DNA of 64,000 bases from Rosellinia necatrix (Eukaryota; Ascomycota; Sordariomycetes; Xylariales; Xylariaceae), in the NCBI GenBank assembly GCA_021209875.1, contig JAGYVD010000006.1, positions 3,596,001 through 3,660,000 of the forward strand. The letters run 5' to 3'. Position 1 is the first letter of the stretch. Each line of letters opens with the position of its first letter. Made by a program: the position numbers and the translations under genes. This document shows, one piece after another, positions 38,001 through 49,700 of this stretch. A model generated the notes under the pieces. That model saw only the letters and a program-made list of their open reading frames with translations. It ran no database searches and was not told the DNA's origin.

Positions 38001-39899
38001 GCCGCAAACCGCCTCTGCCTACATACCTCCCATGAGGCCGCACCCTTCGTCCCGACGACTTGGTCACGGCTCGCGATTTTCACACCCCACCATGCCCAAG
38101 TAGATACCCGGGTAGTGCCATCTTTCGCCCAGGCCGGAACCCTGGGGCTGGATTCAGGCGTGATGTCGTGTGCTCCAAACCTCCGCTCAGACTCCCGGTT
38201 CCGGGACTTCAAGGCCTAGTGGCAAAAAAGGAACAGCCGGCCTGCCTAGGACCAGCCAGTCTTGCTATAATAGGATCAGAACAGGACACCACCCTCGACT
38301 CCCCTCGTTATTTCTAGTGTGCACGACACCTGAGACATGGGCGGGAATGGGGACACCATCTTCATGATAGGCAGGTGGGATTAACGTAGTGAGATGATCT
38401 TCACCAGCTGGCTGGCTCGCTTCATGCCGTCCCCGCATACTGACCTGTCACGCGCGCGACGCCAAAATGCGTCGAGGCAACAATTCTCTCAACACTCAGC
38501 CTCGATGCGACCGAACTGCCCGCTCCTCTCTTCTAGCCACTTTTCGCCAGTCCCCCCCCGCCCCTCACCCAATGGTCTTTTCAATTCATAATGCCAATTA
38601 TGATAATGCCGAGTATGCGGCCTCGGCCAATGGCCGGCATTTTCTCCTCCGCCTCAGCCATGAAAGGAGAGACGATGGAGGGGATCGTCTGCATAAGTTA
38701 GCCACATGAACAACTGGAGGCTCGTCAATGTCGCTTATAGATCTTCTAGACGCCAGGACTTTTTTTTTTTTTCTTACAAGCATCCGGTATTGGGCATCAT
38801 ACCCACATCGGATATCATGCCACCCGCTTAGGCGCATCACCGCCCAGATACCTGTCGACTCGGTATTGGCTAGCTTGAGACTTAGAGTCGCTTCCAGAAT
38901 GGTCGTTGTTTAAACCAAGTGACGTCCCTCACCAGACATAACGGGACTACGTCAACCCGACTAGGAAGTGTGTCCGTCCCCCGATCAAAAGTCAGAAACC
39001 GTTCGCATGACTAATCTCCAGCGTACGAAGTAAGCATGAGTTACCTAGCTCTTCTATGACGTGTCGTGGTTTACCATTGAGTGATTTTCTGCCCCTCCTT
39101 GTCACGGGGAGATATAGTACAAGGCAAATGTTATTCGGGGGTTCGGGTAGGCCTCGTGCTTTGCTTGTTGTTGGGATTGATGAAGGGGCGTCCCTGCCAT
39201 TTCGGAGGAGAAGCAATGTCGAACCAGGGAATGCTGCCATGTGTTCATGTGGTCTCGCTAGGAATTTACGGAACATGGCCAACGTATTGTTTGGAATCAC
39301 CCCACGAAAGAGCGAAAGAACGAATTGAACTCAGACACCCTTAATAATATTGTCCGAGGAGGCTCTTGGTTTGGAACAGATGCATTGAATGTGTCGCCGG
39401 TCTAGATCTCTGACCATTCCTTTTGTTCTATGCATTGGCTAACATTGTCCTTTTGAAAACTAGCTGTACCACGTTGTACACTACCTCGGCCGGAAATGCG
39501 AAGGTGCCGAGCGCGAAGCTAGTCTCATACGAATTCCGCTAGGACCTGTTTCATGTTATAGTCTCATTCCCATCACTATCACATTCATCGTCACTGCCAC
39601 ATACGCTGTGTGGTACGGTATAGAGGTATTGGTGCTGTCTGTTCGACCCGTGCACAAGTTCAGGCTTCTCAGTGAAGCTATCGTCTCAGTCTTGTTGCGC
39701 TATCGACGGGGAAGTCAATATACGGTGCCATATAAGGTGCAACCGTCGTGACAGCACCCCACTCCTTACCCCTATCTTAGCAAGCCAACAGATGCGATGG
39801 ACGCCATTCCACAACCTAATACTTGTTTCCGGAGGTTTCAACATAGAAGGTTTCGCGGAATTGGTAGAATAACATCAAGCACTGGAGTCAAGTCTGTTG
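29001..39899. other. Gene desert, second part
   Basis: No gene is supported. A G-rich patch (29098-29120) and a tetramer/GT microsatellite (about 29197-29230) precede a GC-rich stretch to about 29640 holding a 44-codon frame from an ATG at 29504 that I cannot assign. A second C-rich patch at about 38460-38580 with short frames is equally unassigned. A and T runs occur at about 29926-29939 and 38760-38772. Confidence 0.4.
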
Positions 39900-42390
39900 C
39901 GAACTACGTATCGATACCGATCTATGCATCTGAAGATGCCATGGTTATCATATATCAAGCTTACGAATAGAGCAACATTGTCTAACAAGTGTATTACATA
40001 AGGGATACACCTCATATTTAATATGCGGTATACTTTGGTCTGAGAGGCGTGCTGTATTGTTTTATGAAGGGCCTAGGGCCCGTATATTGACTGCTTCCTA
40101 TTTGTATACCTAAACCCACTCTTTAGTTCGATATATATGGCTGTTGTTATCCTTTTATGCTGCACTTTACACTTTCACTTCTTTTATTACACTGTCTTAT
40201 AGCCATATTTATCGTTATATTCATGAACCTTTCAACCTATTCAACAGTACTCATTATTATAATATCCCTCCTTATCAATTATGCCCCCAAAGTGCATACC
40301 TATAATAAAAAGACCCTAAGGCGTACTTGTATAACCTAACGCTGTTAAAGTAGTTGTATTATGCTCATACGCCTAAACTATCTTAGTTGAAGTCACGTTA
40401 ACTTCTTGAAACATGAACTAGACACTCTGCACAGGCCAGGGTATTGATAGGATTGTTATATTAATACTTGAGTTTAACCTGTAGCTAAGGGAAGGAAATT
40501 ACGTTGTCATTAAGTTTGTATACAAGTGATGGTAGTCTGAGACGGAAAGCTAAGGCCAGAAATTGTAGGATTTGGCCATCTATTTTTCTATGTCATGTGC
40601 CGCTGACTTAACCAAACCCTGAGAAAATTCTTGCTCCGGGTCATAATGGGCAGCATTAGTCGCTTGACACATGTTAGTTTGTTAAAATTAGTATAGTAAT
40701 GTGGCACAATGGGTTTTGGAAACTGCTAGTGTTCTCATAAGTTCATTTCGAATCTCACTGGGGGCGTTGATAATCTTATCCATGAAGCAATAGGCAATAT
40801 TCACATGTTTTTGAGATGGGGTCACCAAAGTAACCTCCATACACTAATTTTAACTACTGGTGTGTAGAAGCCTCTTTATGACAAAGGGGTTGGTGACCAC
40901 TAGTCGGTGATTGAACTGGCTGCAGAACTAGGCGAACTTGGTGATGGGATACATGAGAAGATTCAACAAGTGTGAGACTATTAATTACCCATTTTATGAT
41001 GCTTTCGATGATTTAAATACACCAACACACTAGCTAATGGGGGACCTATTTTATGGAGTCAATATCTTTGCATAGAAAGAGTTTTATTGTTGAACTTGTA
41101 GAATCCCTAATGCATGAGAAGGGATGAGTTATAATCCTTATCGAGTTTATAATGAAATCTATAATAAGTGAAAGGTGTAAGTTTTATAGTAGAACACTTA
41201 GGATAAAGCTATGGAAGTATGTAAGGGTATTTGTCAATTGGGATGCAACTGCAGCAGCTAGACTATTCTTTCAGACCCTGGTTTAATACAACTAATATAA
41301 TACATTGAGCACCTAACGGAAACGCATGTAAGCAGGTTCCTGTAATTATCTGTAAAGTATGGAAAATCTAAGCAAGAGAAATGGGCATACTGGAAATTGG
41401 GTTGGGTATGCATTGTTCAATGAATCTTTTTGTTTAACAGATCTATAACTTGTATGAGCAGTCTAAGTAAAGCTTCTTCAATTATGACTTCTCTGATGAT
41501 ATTTACTCCTAGCAACATATCAACCTTGAGTTAATTGCTAAGAGATACCATCAATTTAAATTTAGCCTCCCAACAAAAGGCTAACAGCTGATAACTAGTT
41601 GGGACTGTTTTAAGTATTCTTGTCTATCTTATTTCAATAGCAAACTTACAAGTCCCTCGCAAGGCAGCTCATGTAAAAGATAATAAAAAGGGATACATAT
41701 AAGTTATAAAGAGCAGTTGTAAAGTCAACATATGATAATGACACATCTTGGGTCCTCTCATAGTGTGAGTGTGAATGAATGAATTAGTTTAACGTCGGTA
41801 CGGGGCGCTAATCACCACCTCGTGTACCTCCCTAGGGGTTTAGGACTTGGCAAGCTCTATCTACATAGCTTATAGTGTGAGAGTAACATGAAAGAGCTCA
41901 TAATGCTAGTCACACATAATATGCAATGGAAGTTGGTAATATCAGAGGAACAGTTTGGACAGGGGCGGACATAAAAAGACACCGAGGAATATTAATGCCA
42001 GGCGCATCCATCGCGCTCCTAGCTACCGCCCGACACCTATGATGGTTATAGTACTGGAATTGGGTGTATATAAGTACTTTCAAGGCCCCATTGGATCTTG
42101 AAGAGTTCAGAAATCGATTATTTATCCTATTAAGCTCTAAATATAAACACCTAATACTTGGGACAGACTTATCTATTCACTCCGTGATACCCCTGTTTGA
42201 CAATTAAGCTGTCGCCAGCGGTGTATAATTTCTTAGTGATAACATGACTCTTTCTCTTTGATTTATCTCCCTTACGCATTGACTTAATACAGATAGTTGG
42301 CTCTAAAACACATGCAACTCAAGCTATATTCAAATGGTGGCTAATTTTTATATTGTAGAGTAAAACATATTCGGTTCTACTTTGAAGTTT
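39900..42390. other. AT-rich, stop-dense tract
   Basis: This stretch is clearly richer in A and T than the rest of the window, with many TA steps and stops in every frame. No repeat family or transposon protein is recognisable. A 60-codon hydrophobic frame from ATG at 40157 fits chance in such sequence. It may be a degraded repeat mutated by RIP, a known process in these fungi; I could not compute RIP indices. Confidence 0.5.
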
Positions 42391-42639
42391 TATCCGCACA
42401 TATAAACCTCAGCCTTTTCGTCAATTAGTACAGGAGGAGACCTCAGATGCAAAGAGCAATAATTGACTGTCGCGCAACTTCCCAACCAATAAAATGAGTG
42501 AATTGAACAAGAGGTCTTTCTGGACTGGGCTAGACCTCCTCGCTTTGCTTTCATGTCCCACAAGCTGTTACAGAACAGACAACTGATGTGAAGAAGCCAG
42601 GAGCAGCTAGGATCAGCCAGGAGTTGCTCGATTAAGCGC

Positions 42640-43005
42640 TTAGCTGCCGCAGTCGTAGCTGAATGAGCGGATAGTGCCGGAGACACAGTTTCCGGGTCGA
42701 ACGGCTCTGGCGCCGCTGGAGCAAGACGAGTCGGAATAAACGGTGACTAGAAGGGGTTTAATTAGCTTCAACATCAGGCTCTGATATCATAAAAGCTACG
42801 CACAGATGTAACCGGAATCGTGAGAGATTTCACGAGCACTTGCCCATGAACCCGAGACACAACCGCCGTTGCAGTTGGCAGGAGGGACGTAGGAGCCGCT
42901 TGCAATGCTGCCGCTGCAACTAGAGCCGCTGAAGAGGTTGATGACGCCGTTGGCGGAGGCAATAGTGGCCATGGCGGCGATGGAGAGGATGGATGTGGTC
43001 TTCAT
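42640..43005 (-). CDS. Small secreted six-cysteine protein with two similar halves
   Basis: Two exons, 42804-43005 and 42640-42746, give 102 residues. The start at 43005 opens a signal peptide of about 20 residues (MKTTSILSIAAMATIASANG). The mature part has six cysteines, at 30, 45, 49, 76, 88 and 100. It falls into two similar halves, one per exon: NLFSGSSCSG...ANCNGGCVSGSW and TVYSDSSCSSG...PGNCVSGTIRSF. Both show a Tyr/Phe-Ser-x-Ser-Ser-Cys strand, a variable loop and an Asn-Cys...Val-Ser-Gly turn. The pattern resembles small Greek-key folds such as fungal beta/gamma-crystallin-like or killer-toxin-like secreted proteins, but that is inference; the family is not recognised. It is effector-like in size and sits at the edge of an AT-rich tract. 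Without the intron the frame stops after residue 69 and the second half is lost; splicing keeps the phase and reaches a stop exactly. Confidence 0.68.
42747..42803 (-). other. Intron of the six-cysteine protein gene
   Basis: 57 nt, starts gtgcgt, ends ttctag, with a ctaat branch site about 18 nt before the acceptor. Phase 1: it joins the first base of a Phe codon to tc. An alternative donor four bases on (gtagct) puts exon 2 in a frame without cysteine symmetry and was rejected. Confidence 0.65.
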
Positions 43006-43106
43006 GTTGGGCTGAGAGTGAAGGGATATTCACTGTTGATGGCTGTCTTTGCTGATTATTCTGTTTGTGCTTCAGTTCTTGTTCGTAACCTTTCACGGGG
43101 TCGAGT

Positions 43107-43119
43107 CCCCTTATTTATA
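43107..43119 (-). promoter_or_regulatory. TATA box with adjacent AGGGG motif
   Basis: On the minus strand a tataaata box (43112-43119) lies about 107 bases upstream of the ATG at 43005, followed directly by agggg (43107-43111), the core of the fungal stress response element. The distance fits a short 5' leader. A functional role is inferred only. Confidence 0.45.
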
Positions 43120-46100
43120 CTCAGAAGAACTGCCACAAGCCAACTTCTTCCTTATGAAATTAGACAATTAATCCTATAGAATAATCACATTTGGCTGAGA
43201 TACATGGCGCGCGTACCTGAGGCCTGTAGGTCATGCGCATCATGCACGGGCGCAAGGGTCTGGACGAGGCTATTCCGGCATGTAGTCTGTAGGCCTTCCG
43301 CCGTAACCGAATAGGACCAACGTTTTCATGGATTCCTTGACTCCCTTGACGCTGAATAACATCTATACAATACAAATATCCTTTCAAGCACTGGCTGATA
43401 AGTCCTAGGTTTAATATACGTTGTCGATATTAGGCTCTCTTCAGCCCGTACATTAACTATTATCATTATCCCGAAAAGTAACATGAATTTTTTTTTTTAA
43501 AAGAAAAGATAGATTAAGGACTTGGTATATTATGAATCAGATGCCTTAGCTGGCTAGAATATACTAGGCCTCTTAGGAGTATACATTTAGGTTAAAAGTT
43601 AGTACCGCCTGTGTGCTGCAGGGGCATCATAAACAAGGAGCATCTCATGTTCTCTGCCGTGGTACACTATGGCCTTGGCTGACCCTCACCAAACATCCAG
43701 GGTCCCCTCGCTACTATTTATCAACCAATCGCAAATTGCAACAAGGCAAATAGGCTATTCCAACCTTCGCCGAGAAAATGATGGCGTTAGCCACGAGAAT
43801 GTGCTGGCGTTAGCCACGATAAAATGCGTCAGCTTAGGTAATGACAAGCAATATTACCAATATACTTGCATGGTTATTAGGTTAGGATTTCAGCAACAGC
43901 CGGAGGAAAGGATTCATCGGTAGCGCGTCTTACCACCCCACCAGCGGCCGCGGGGTCAATTGCAACACCGCTCGGCGATAGTACAACAGGAAGACGGTTG
44001 AAAAGAGTAGCAACAACACAGAGCACGGGTACGCCACAATATCATGGGGAATATATGTGTATGTCCCCTCGCACGGGCGGGTGACATGGTAAGGCCTTTG
44101 TCACAATTCCATCGATGGATGTCAATCCTATATATAATTAGTGGTGAATGGCCATATTGATCAAGTACTCGATTTTATGACGCTCTACTTTTGCTATTAT
44201 TTAGCATCAGTGGTCGTACAATACTGCAACTATGCTATATAACGGCCTTTCCCGTCTGTACTATATAATCGAAGGCAGCGCTACGTATAAGGACTGGGTA
44301 TAAGGGCTGAGGCTATATCGTGTAGCTTCCCTGGGATTATTTAACGCAAAGCTGTTTTCTATACGCATGGCTATCTATCCATAACCAGGAAACTGTGTAG
44401 GTAAACTATTTCCTAAATAGCATCACTGATAAATAAGTTACGCTCTCTCACAGGACTGATCGGCTGGTTCAGCGGCCGTTCACAGTAGCCGTTTTGTTTC
44501 CGGGAGGTTTGGTGAAAATAATATTTAGCCTTGATGAGTTTGGCACACAGAGCAAAATTATGGCAGTACACCGTCACGCCACCGAAGCTAGAAGGGTAAA
44601 GGTCGAACGTTGTCACGCTGCACACCTGACCATATGCAGTCACTTATGTGCGCCAGCAGCCGAGACTATGAGACTTAGACTGAGCCGTGCTGTTGTTCAT
44701 TATTGATTGGGGTTGTCAGAAGTGGCGCTTTCAATATTGATTATACTGCTAGCCCCTGATCGAACTAGGAACTTAATCATATTGCCACCTACAAGCATAC
44801 TCATGCATTCTCCATACCACCACACTATTTATTCATCGATGCCTAAGCATGGCAAGATCTGTAACCCATCGGCGGCGATCGCGGATCTCGCCGATGGAAT
44901 AGGCATCGCGGATCTCGCCGATGAAATAGGCATCGCGGTTTATATGCGGAGAATGGTTGGCTTGGCTCTCTAGCGAGCTGAAGCAACCATCGTGCCCCAG
45001 TGCTATCGAGACTAGAAAAGGGTCCAAATGCTGGCGATCAGGTACTTCAAAGTGCAATTTAGATTTGGAAGCAATCACGGTGGCAACTTATAAATTAGGT
45101 ATTGAGTTTAGACTAGGGGGGGGAGGGGGAGGGGGGGGAGAGAGTGGCACGATATTGATAGCTTTGATCAAGTGTGATCTAACAAGGTTAATCGCTGCAT
45201 ACAGGAGGCTCTCCTTGCCGAATCCGTCTGGCGATGACGGCATATTTTTCATGTGATGCCAATATGTAATACCATCGTCCCACCTTTTTTATAGGGGAAA
45301 TCAGGCGCCTGGGCGATTGGCCTCGTCTAGACCTCAAGTAGTAGCGTATCTACCTAGTTGTAGTACTCTGAGCACATACGCGCGCGGGTGAAACTCGCCG
45401 AGGGGCATCTTGGTTCGTGGCACTTATACCAACAACCATGTGCAAAGCTACTTTTACCTCCTCACACACGAATAGCTACATTAGATGCTCGTGAATCACG
45501 GTAGTTCTGGGGATCCTCAAATTTCTAATGGTCGAGTTGGCTTTAGGCGTTTATTTACTAATAGTGGATTTCTCTACGTAGCTGGCCTTCTTCACCTCGG
45601 TAGCATATTACCCATTGATATCAGGTCCAATTATGCCCTGGAGAGTATGTTTACATGATCTAACTACTGCAGGTATTGGGTGTAATATATCTTTATTAAA
45701 TGTCGAAATACTACTATAAGTCATTGACAGAGAATATCAGCTATTGAAGTCGAATGAGTTTAATTAGACTGGAGATATGAAGTGCTTTCGAGGCTATTAT
45801 TATACATGTTACCTATCTACACATATACAACGTTATATAATCTCGTGCCTGGCATACAATTTGGGGTATATTTAAAGAATGGCCATCATCCGAAAGGTTG
45901 GACCTGGGTAAGCTATGCAGAACTATTTAGAGGAGAAACGAAAGTTGGAGAGTGGCATTGCCCCGTGGCGTGGAAATACTTCTCTCTCACGCCCTGCAAA
46001 TGCGCTATTCTGCGCTTGAGATCTTGGGGCCATTGGTAGCTCCGTTAGAGTTTGGGATAATGAGGGTTTTAGCGGTCGATATGTAACCCCTCACTTCGGA

Positions 46101-46702
46101 ACTTGCACTTGGACATAGCTCCGAGCTTCTTTTCATGCTTGGGAGATTCCTCTCCTAAGTTAACAACACAGGAGCTACACGTGATGGGGTTGCAAATGAA
46201 TGGCTGACGAAAGGCGGGGGAACATTTGATCATCCTCGAAGTATGCAGTCATTCAAATCCTAATTTAAGCATATCTATGTCATACTAAGGAAGCTTGACT
46301 CGTGGGCGAAGAGCATTACGTTTGAAACGATAATATTATTACATATTCTAATTACTATGTCTATCAGATGACTTCTCAAAAAAAAATATACTTCAGCTAA
46401 AACCGAGGCTAGATGCGGGTTGGATAGTTTGAAGTCTATCAGTAAAACGCGGGCTCTGCGCGGGTATACCCTTTTCTTGAGCTGCACTAAGAGCCTTGCT
46501 ATTAGTGAATTCGCGCAATCATTGCCATTATCGTCAGTATTGACGATGCTTCCCAAATCTAGTACAGACAGGAAGGCTCCTGCTCTTTGGCAAGGTTTTA
46601 AGGCCTCGCAAATTTGTTGCGTACAACCCGTGTACTTTCGTTTCACGACCTCTCGAAAAGAACCTTCCCTCAGACTCCAATCTATTTCTTTCGTTCATAG
46701 TC
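43120..46702. other. Intergenic region before the histidine kinase
   Basis: No gene is supported. An 85-codon frame at 45782-46039 has a mid-part with intron-like gtaag and tgcag signals, but neither strand gives a family I recognise. A 27-bp tandem repeat (44881-44934) and a G-rich run (45116-45138) are described separately. Confidence 0.4.
44881..44934 (+). repeat. 27-bp tandem repeat, two copies
   Basis: Two head-to-tail copies of gcggatctcgccgatg followed by (g/a)aataggcatc, differing at one base (44881-44907 and 44908-44934). The unit length is a multiple of three and codes for a nine-residue repeat (ADLADGIGI) in one frame, though the frame carrying it is otherwise unsupported. Confidence 0.85.
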
Positions 46703-49700
46703 ATGATGGCCGGTATGGGGAAAGGGAATATATCAGAATCGGCGAGAGAGCGCGAAACGTTCCGGTTAGTCAGCACCGTTGGTCGTTTGGTAATTTTTTA
46801 ACATAGCTATTGTGAGTTAACTGGATGTCTATAGGCATGACCCGACCTTACTATCAGACTTCAAATACAGCGATACAGAAAACCTAGTTCCTGCCTTAGG
46901 ACTTTCTACTACAACAGATCCAATCCTAACCGCACTTGCGCAGTTAGGAGTTTGTCGCACGGGAGCGTCTAGAGCTTTCATATGCCTTTTCGATCGGTCG
47001 CGTCAATACGTCGTTGCGGAAGCGACCCAGACTTCACCGCTGCGCCCAAATTCAAGTGATGGCGAAGACTCACACGACCGGTTTTGGCTCCAGGGGTCAG
47101 CTATTCCTCGAAGTAATGGGATCTGCGAAAAGTTCTTGAATACGAAGAAGCCGGCTGAAAATGGTCACGGCACCGAGTTACCTGTGAATGTCATTTCTGA
47201 CATCCGCGGGGATCCTCGTGTAGCGCAAGACTCTTGTGTCTTACTGGGGTTGAATGCCCGTGGCTATGTTGGAGTGCCTATTCGGAGTAGGAACGGGATC
47301 GACTTTGGCGAGTATAGCATCGTGACAGAGGAGCCTATCCAGACAGTTGAATGGGGCACCACACGATCGAAGGTTCTTCGGGAGATTTCACAATCTATAT
47401 TAGATCATCTGCTATCAAGGGTATCTCAACTTGAGAGGGAAAGGGCTGATAAAAAGCTCAGCGGTATCGGATCATTCGTGGAGCAGAAACCGAACTTGAT
47501 CGGCTCACGGCATAACTCGGGCTATCACAACAACGACGCGACATCAATAATCAATAATTCTAGCATAAGGGATAATGCCGCCCGCAGCAGTGACGATCTT
47601 AGCCCGGGAATCATGCGCCCATATCCGCAATCATTGGGTCTAGTCGCCGAAGGTCCTAACAAGTCGCCCTACTTTGCGAAAGAAGGAGAATATTCACGGG
47701 ATTGGAAAATTCCTCCGGAGAAAATGTTTGATAAAGACTCCTCTCAATCGGCTACACCATCACATAAGTATTCGGACCTAGTGGAAAAGGATCCATTAAC
47801 AGCTGTCTTCTCTAAAGTCGCAAGTATCATTCGAGAGAGTATTGATGCCGACGGCGTAGTTTTTTTTGACGCCAGTTCTGGATCGTTCAATTCATTAAAT
47901 CAATCATTCATCGGAAGTGATGTATCACAATATACATCTCCGGGTGAATCGTGGAGTGGTGATGATAGCTGGGACGATTACAGCTCTATACGCAACGACC
48001 TTCATGTCATAGCGTCGTCCACCCTGGAGGCGTCTGCCACTACTAAAGAGAAGTCTACACTGGATCGGAGAGAAATGTCCTTCAAAGCTCTGTCATCTCT
48101 CCTGCGTCGCTATCCTGGGGGCGCTATCTTCGACCTTGATGAAGATGGGAGACTTCAATCCGGCGGTTCCATGAGCGATAATAGTCCACATACTACTAAC
48201 ACACCCAGCACAAGCCCTAAGATGGCTACAAAACGTACGACTTCATTTGTTGGCAGTCTAGGAAGCGAGGTATCAAGATCTTTCCCAGAGGCTCAAAGCC
48301 TGGCGTTCGTTCCCATCTGGGACCAAATTAAGAAAAGGTGGCGCGCCGCCTGCTTCGCGTACACGCTCGATAAAACGCGTTTCTTTACTATCAAAGGCGA
48401 CATTAGCTACCTTCGTGCGTTCGCTACGCTTGCCATGGCCGAGATCGCCAACCTCGAAACACACCTCACCAATGAAGCCCAATCCGACGTGTTAGGCTCG
48501 CTATCTCACGAGTTGCGGTCGCCTCTCCACGGCATAATTCTCGGGGTTGAATTCCTGACGGACACACCCCTCAGCGTGTTCCAGGGCAATTTGTTACATA
48601 TCCTCGAGACCTGCGGAAGAACGCTCTCAGATACCATCGACCACCTGCTCTACTACGCCAAGGTCAACAACTTTATCCCACCGGGCAAGACGGAAGATTC
48701 GAGAGCCCGAGGTCTCCGCAAGGAAATGAACTGCACCCTACAAGCAGGGATGAAAACCATTACTGCGCCGGTGCGAGTAGATGCTCTGTTGGAAGAAGTG
48801 ATCGAGAGCATTTTCGCAGGATTCAATTTTCAGCGCATGTCAATCGGGCAGCTAGAGAGGGATCAGCGAAAGTCCCACGCGGATACGTATGCGATTCGAC
48901 GGAGCGACAATTTCCAAGCCGCGGAAGACATCGGCCATTTATTCGAGGGGGGTGGAGAGTTGAATTTCCCCTCTGGACATATTGTTATCGACCTCGCCAT
49001 CGACACCAAGGGCTCGCACTACTACCATGCCATATCCGGTGCCATCCGAAGGATCATGATGAACTTATTCGGAAATGCGCTTAAATATACTAGCTTTGGG
49101 AGCATCCGAGTTTCACTCTCCCATGAGCCTATTCGCAGTCGGAAATTCCGCGGTAGTAATATGCGTTGGGTTAAATTCGTTGTTACGGATACGGGGAGAG
49201 GCATCGCGGATGATTTCCAGCTCAACCATCTATTCCACGAGTTCCAGCAAGAAGACCCTATTAATTCGGGACTTGGACTCGGCCTAAGTGTAGTGAAAAA
49301 GATCGTCTCCTCTCTCAAGGGAAAGGTGTATGTGGAGAGCAAGGTCGGGGTAGGGACTACGGTGACAGTGCTGCTGCCATTGCAGCCGATATCTCACGCG
49401 TCCCCCTTTACGGAGATCTCCGGGGTGCCCCTGGACGACTACACGGAACACAGGAGCCAACTAAAGGGGCTCCGCGTGTGCTTTATCGGGTTCGACGCGC
49501 CACTGGGCCTCCCTCACCATGCGGACGACGCCGACGACTACCAATCTATCTGGAAGGTATGCCGAGAGGACCTCGCTATGGAAGTTGTCACGACAGCCCA
49601 AGCGATGGCCGTAGCGCCCGACATCGTGCTCTGCGAGGAGGCAGCGCTGTACGAATCGCTACTGAAGACCGAGGGACTGGACAAAGCGCCCCGCGTCGTC

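Noticed and set aside
40157..40339. 60-codon hydrophobic peptide
   Set aside because: Expected by chance in TA-rich sequence rich in Ile, Leu and Phe codons.
45782..46039. Possible exon or transposase remnant
   Set aside because: Neither strand gives a recognisable family and no coherent gene model was found.
46790..46834. Donor gtaatt at 46790 for the first kinase intron
   Set aside because: The resulting junction is out of phase and stops at once; gttagt at 46765 keeps the frame.
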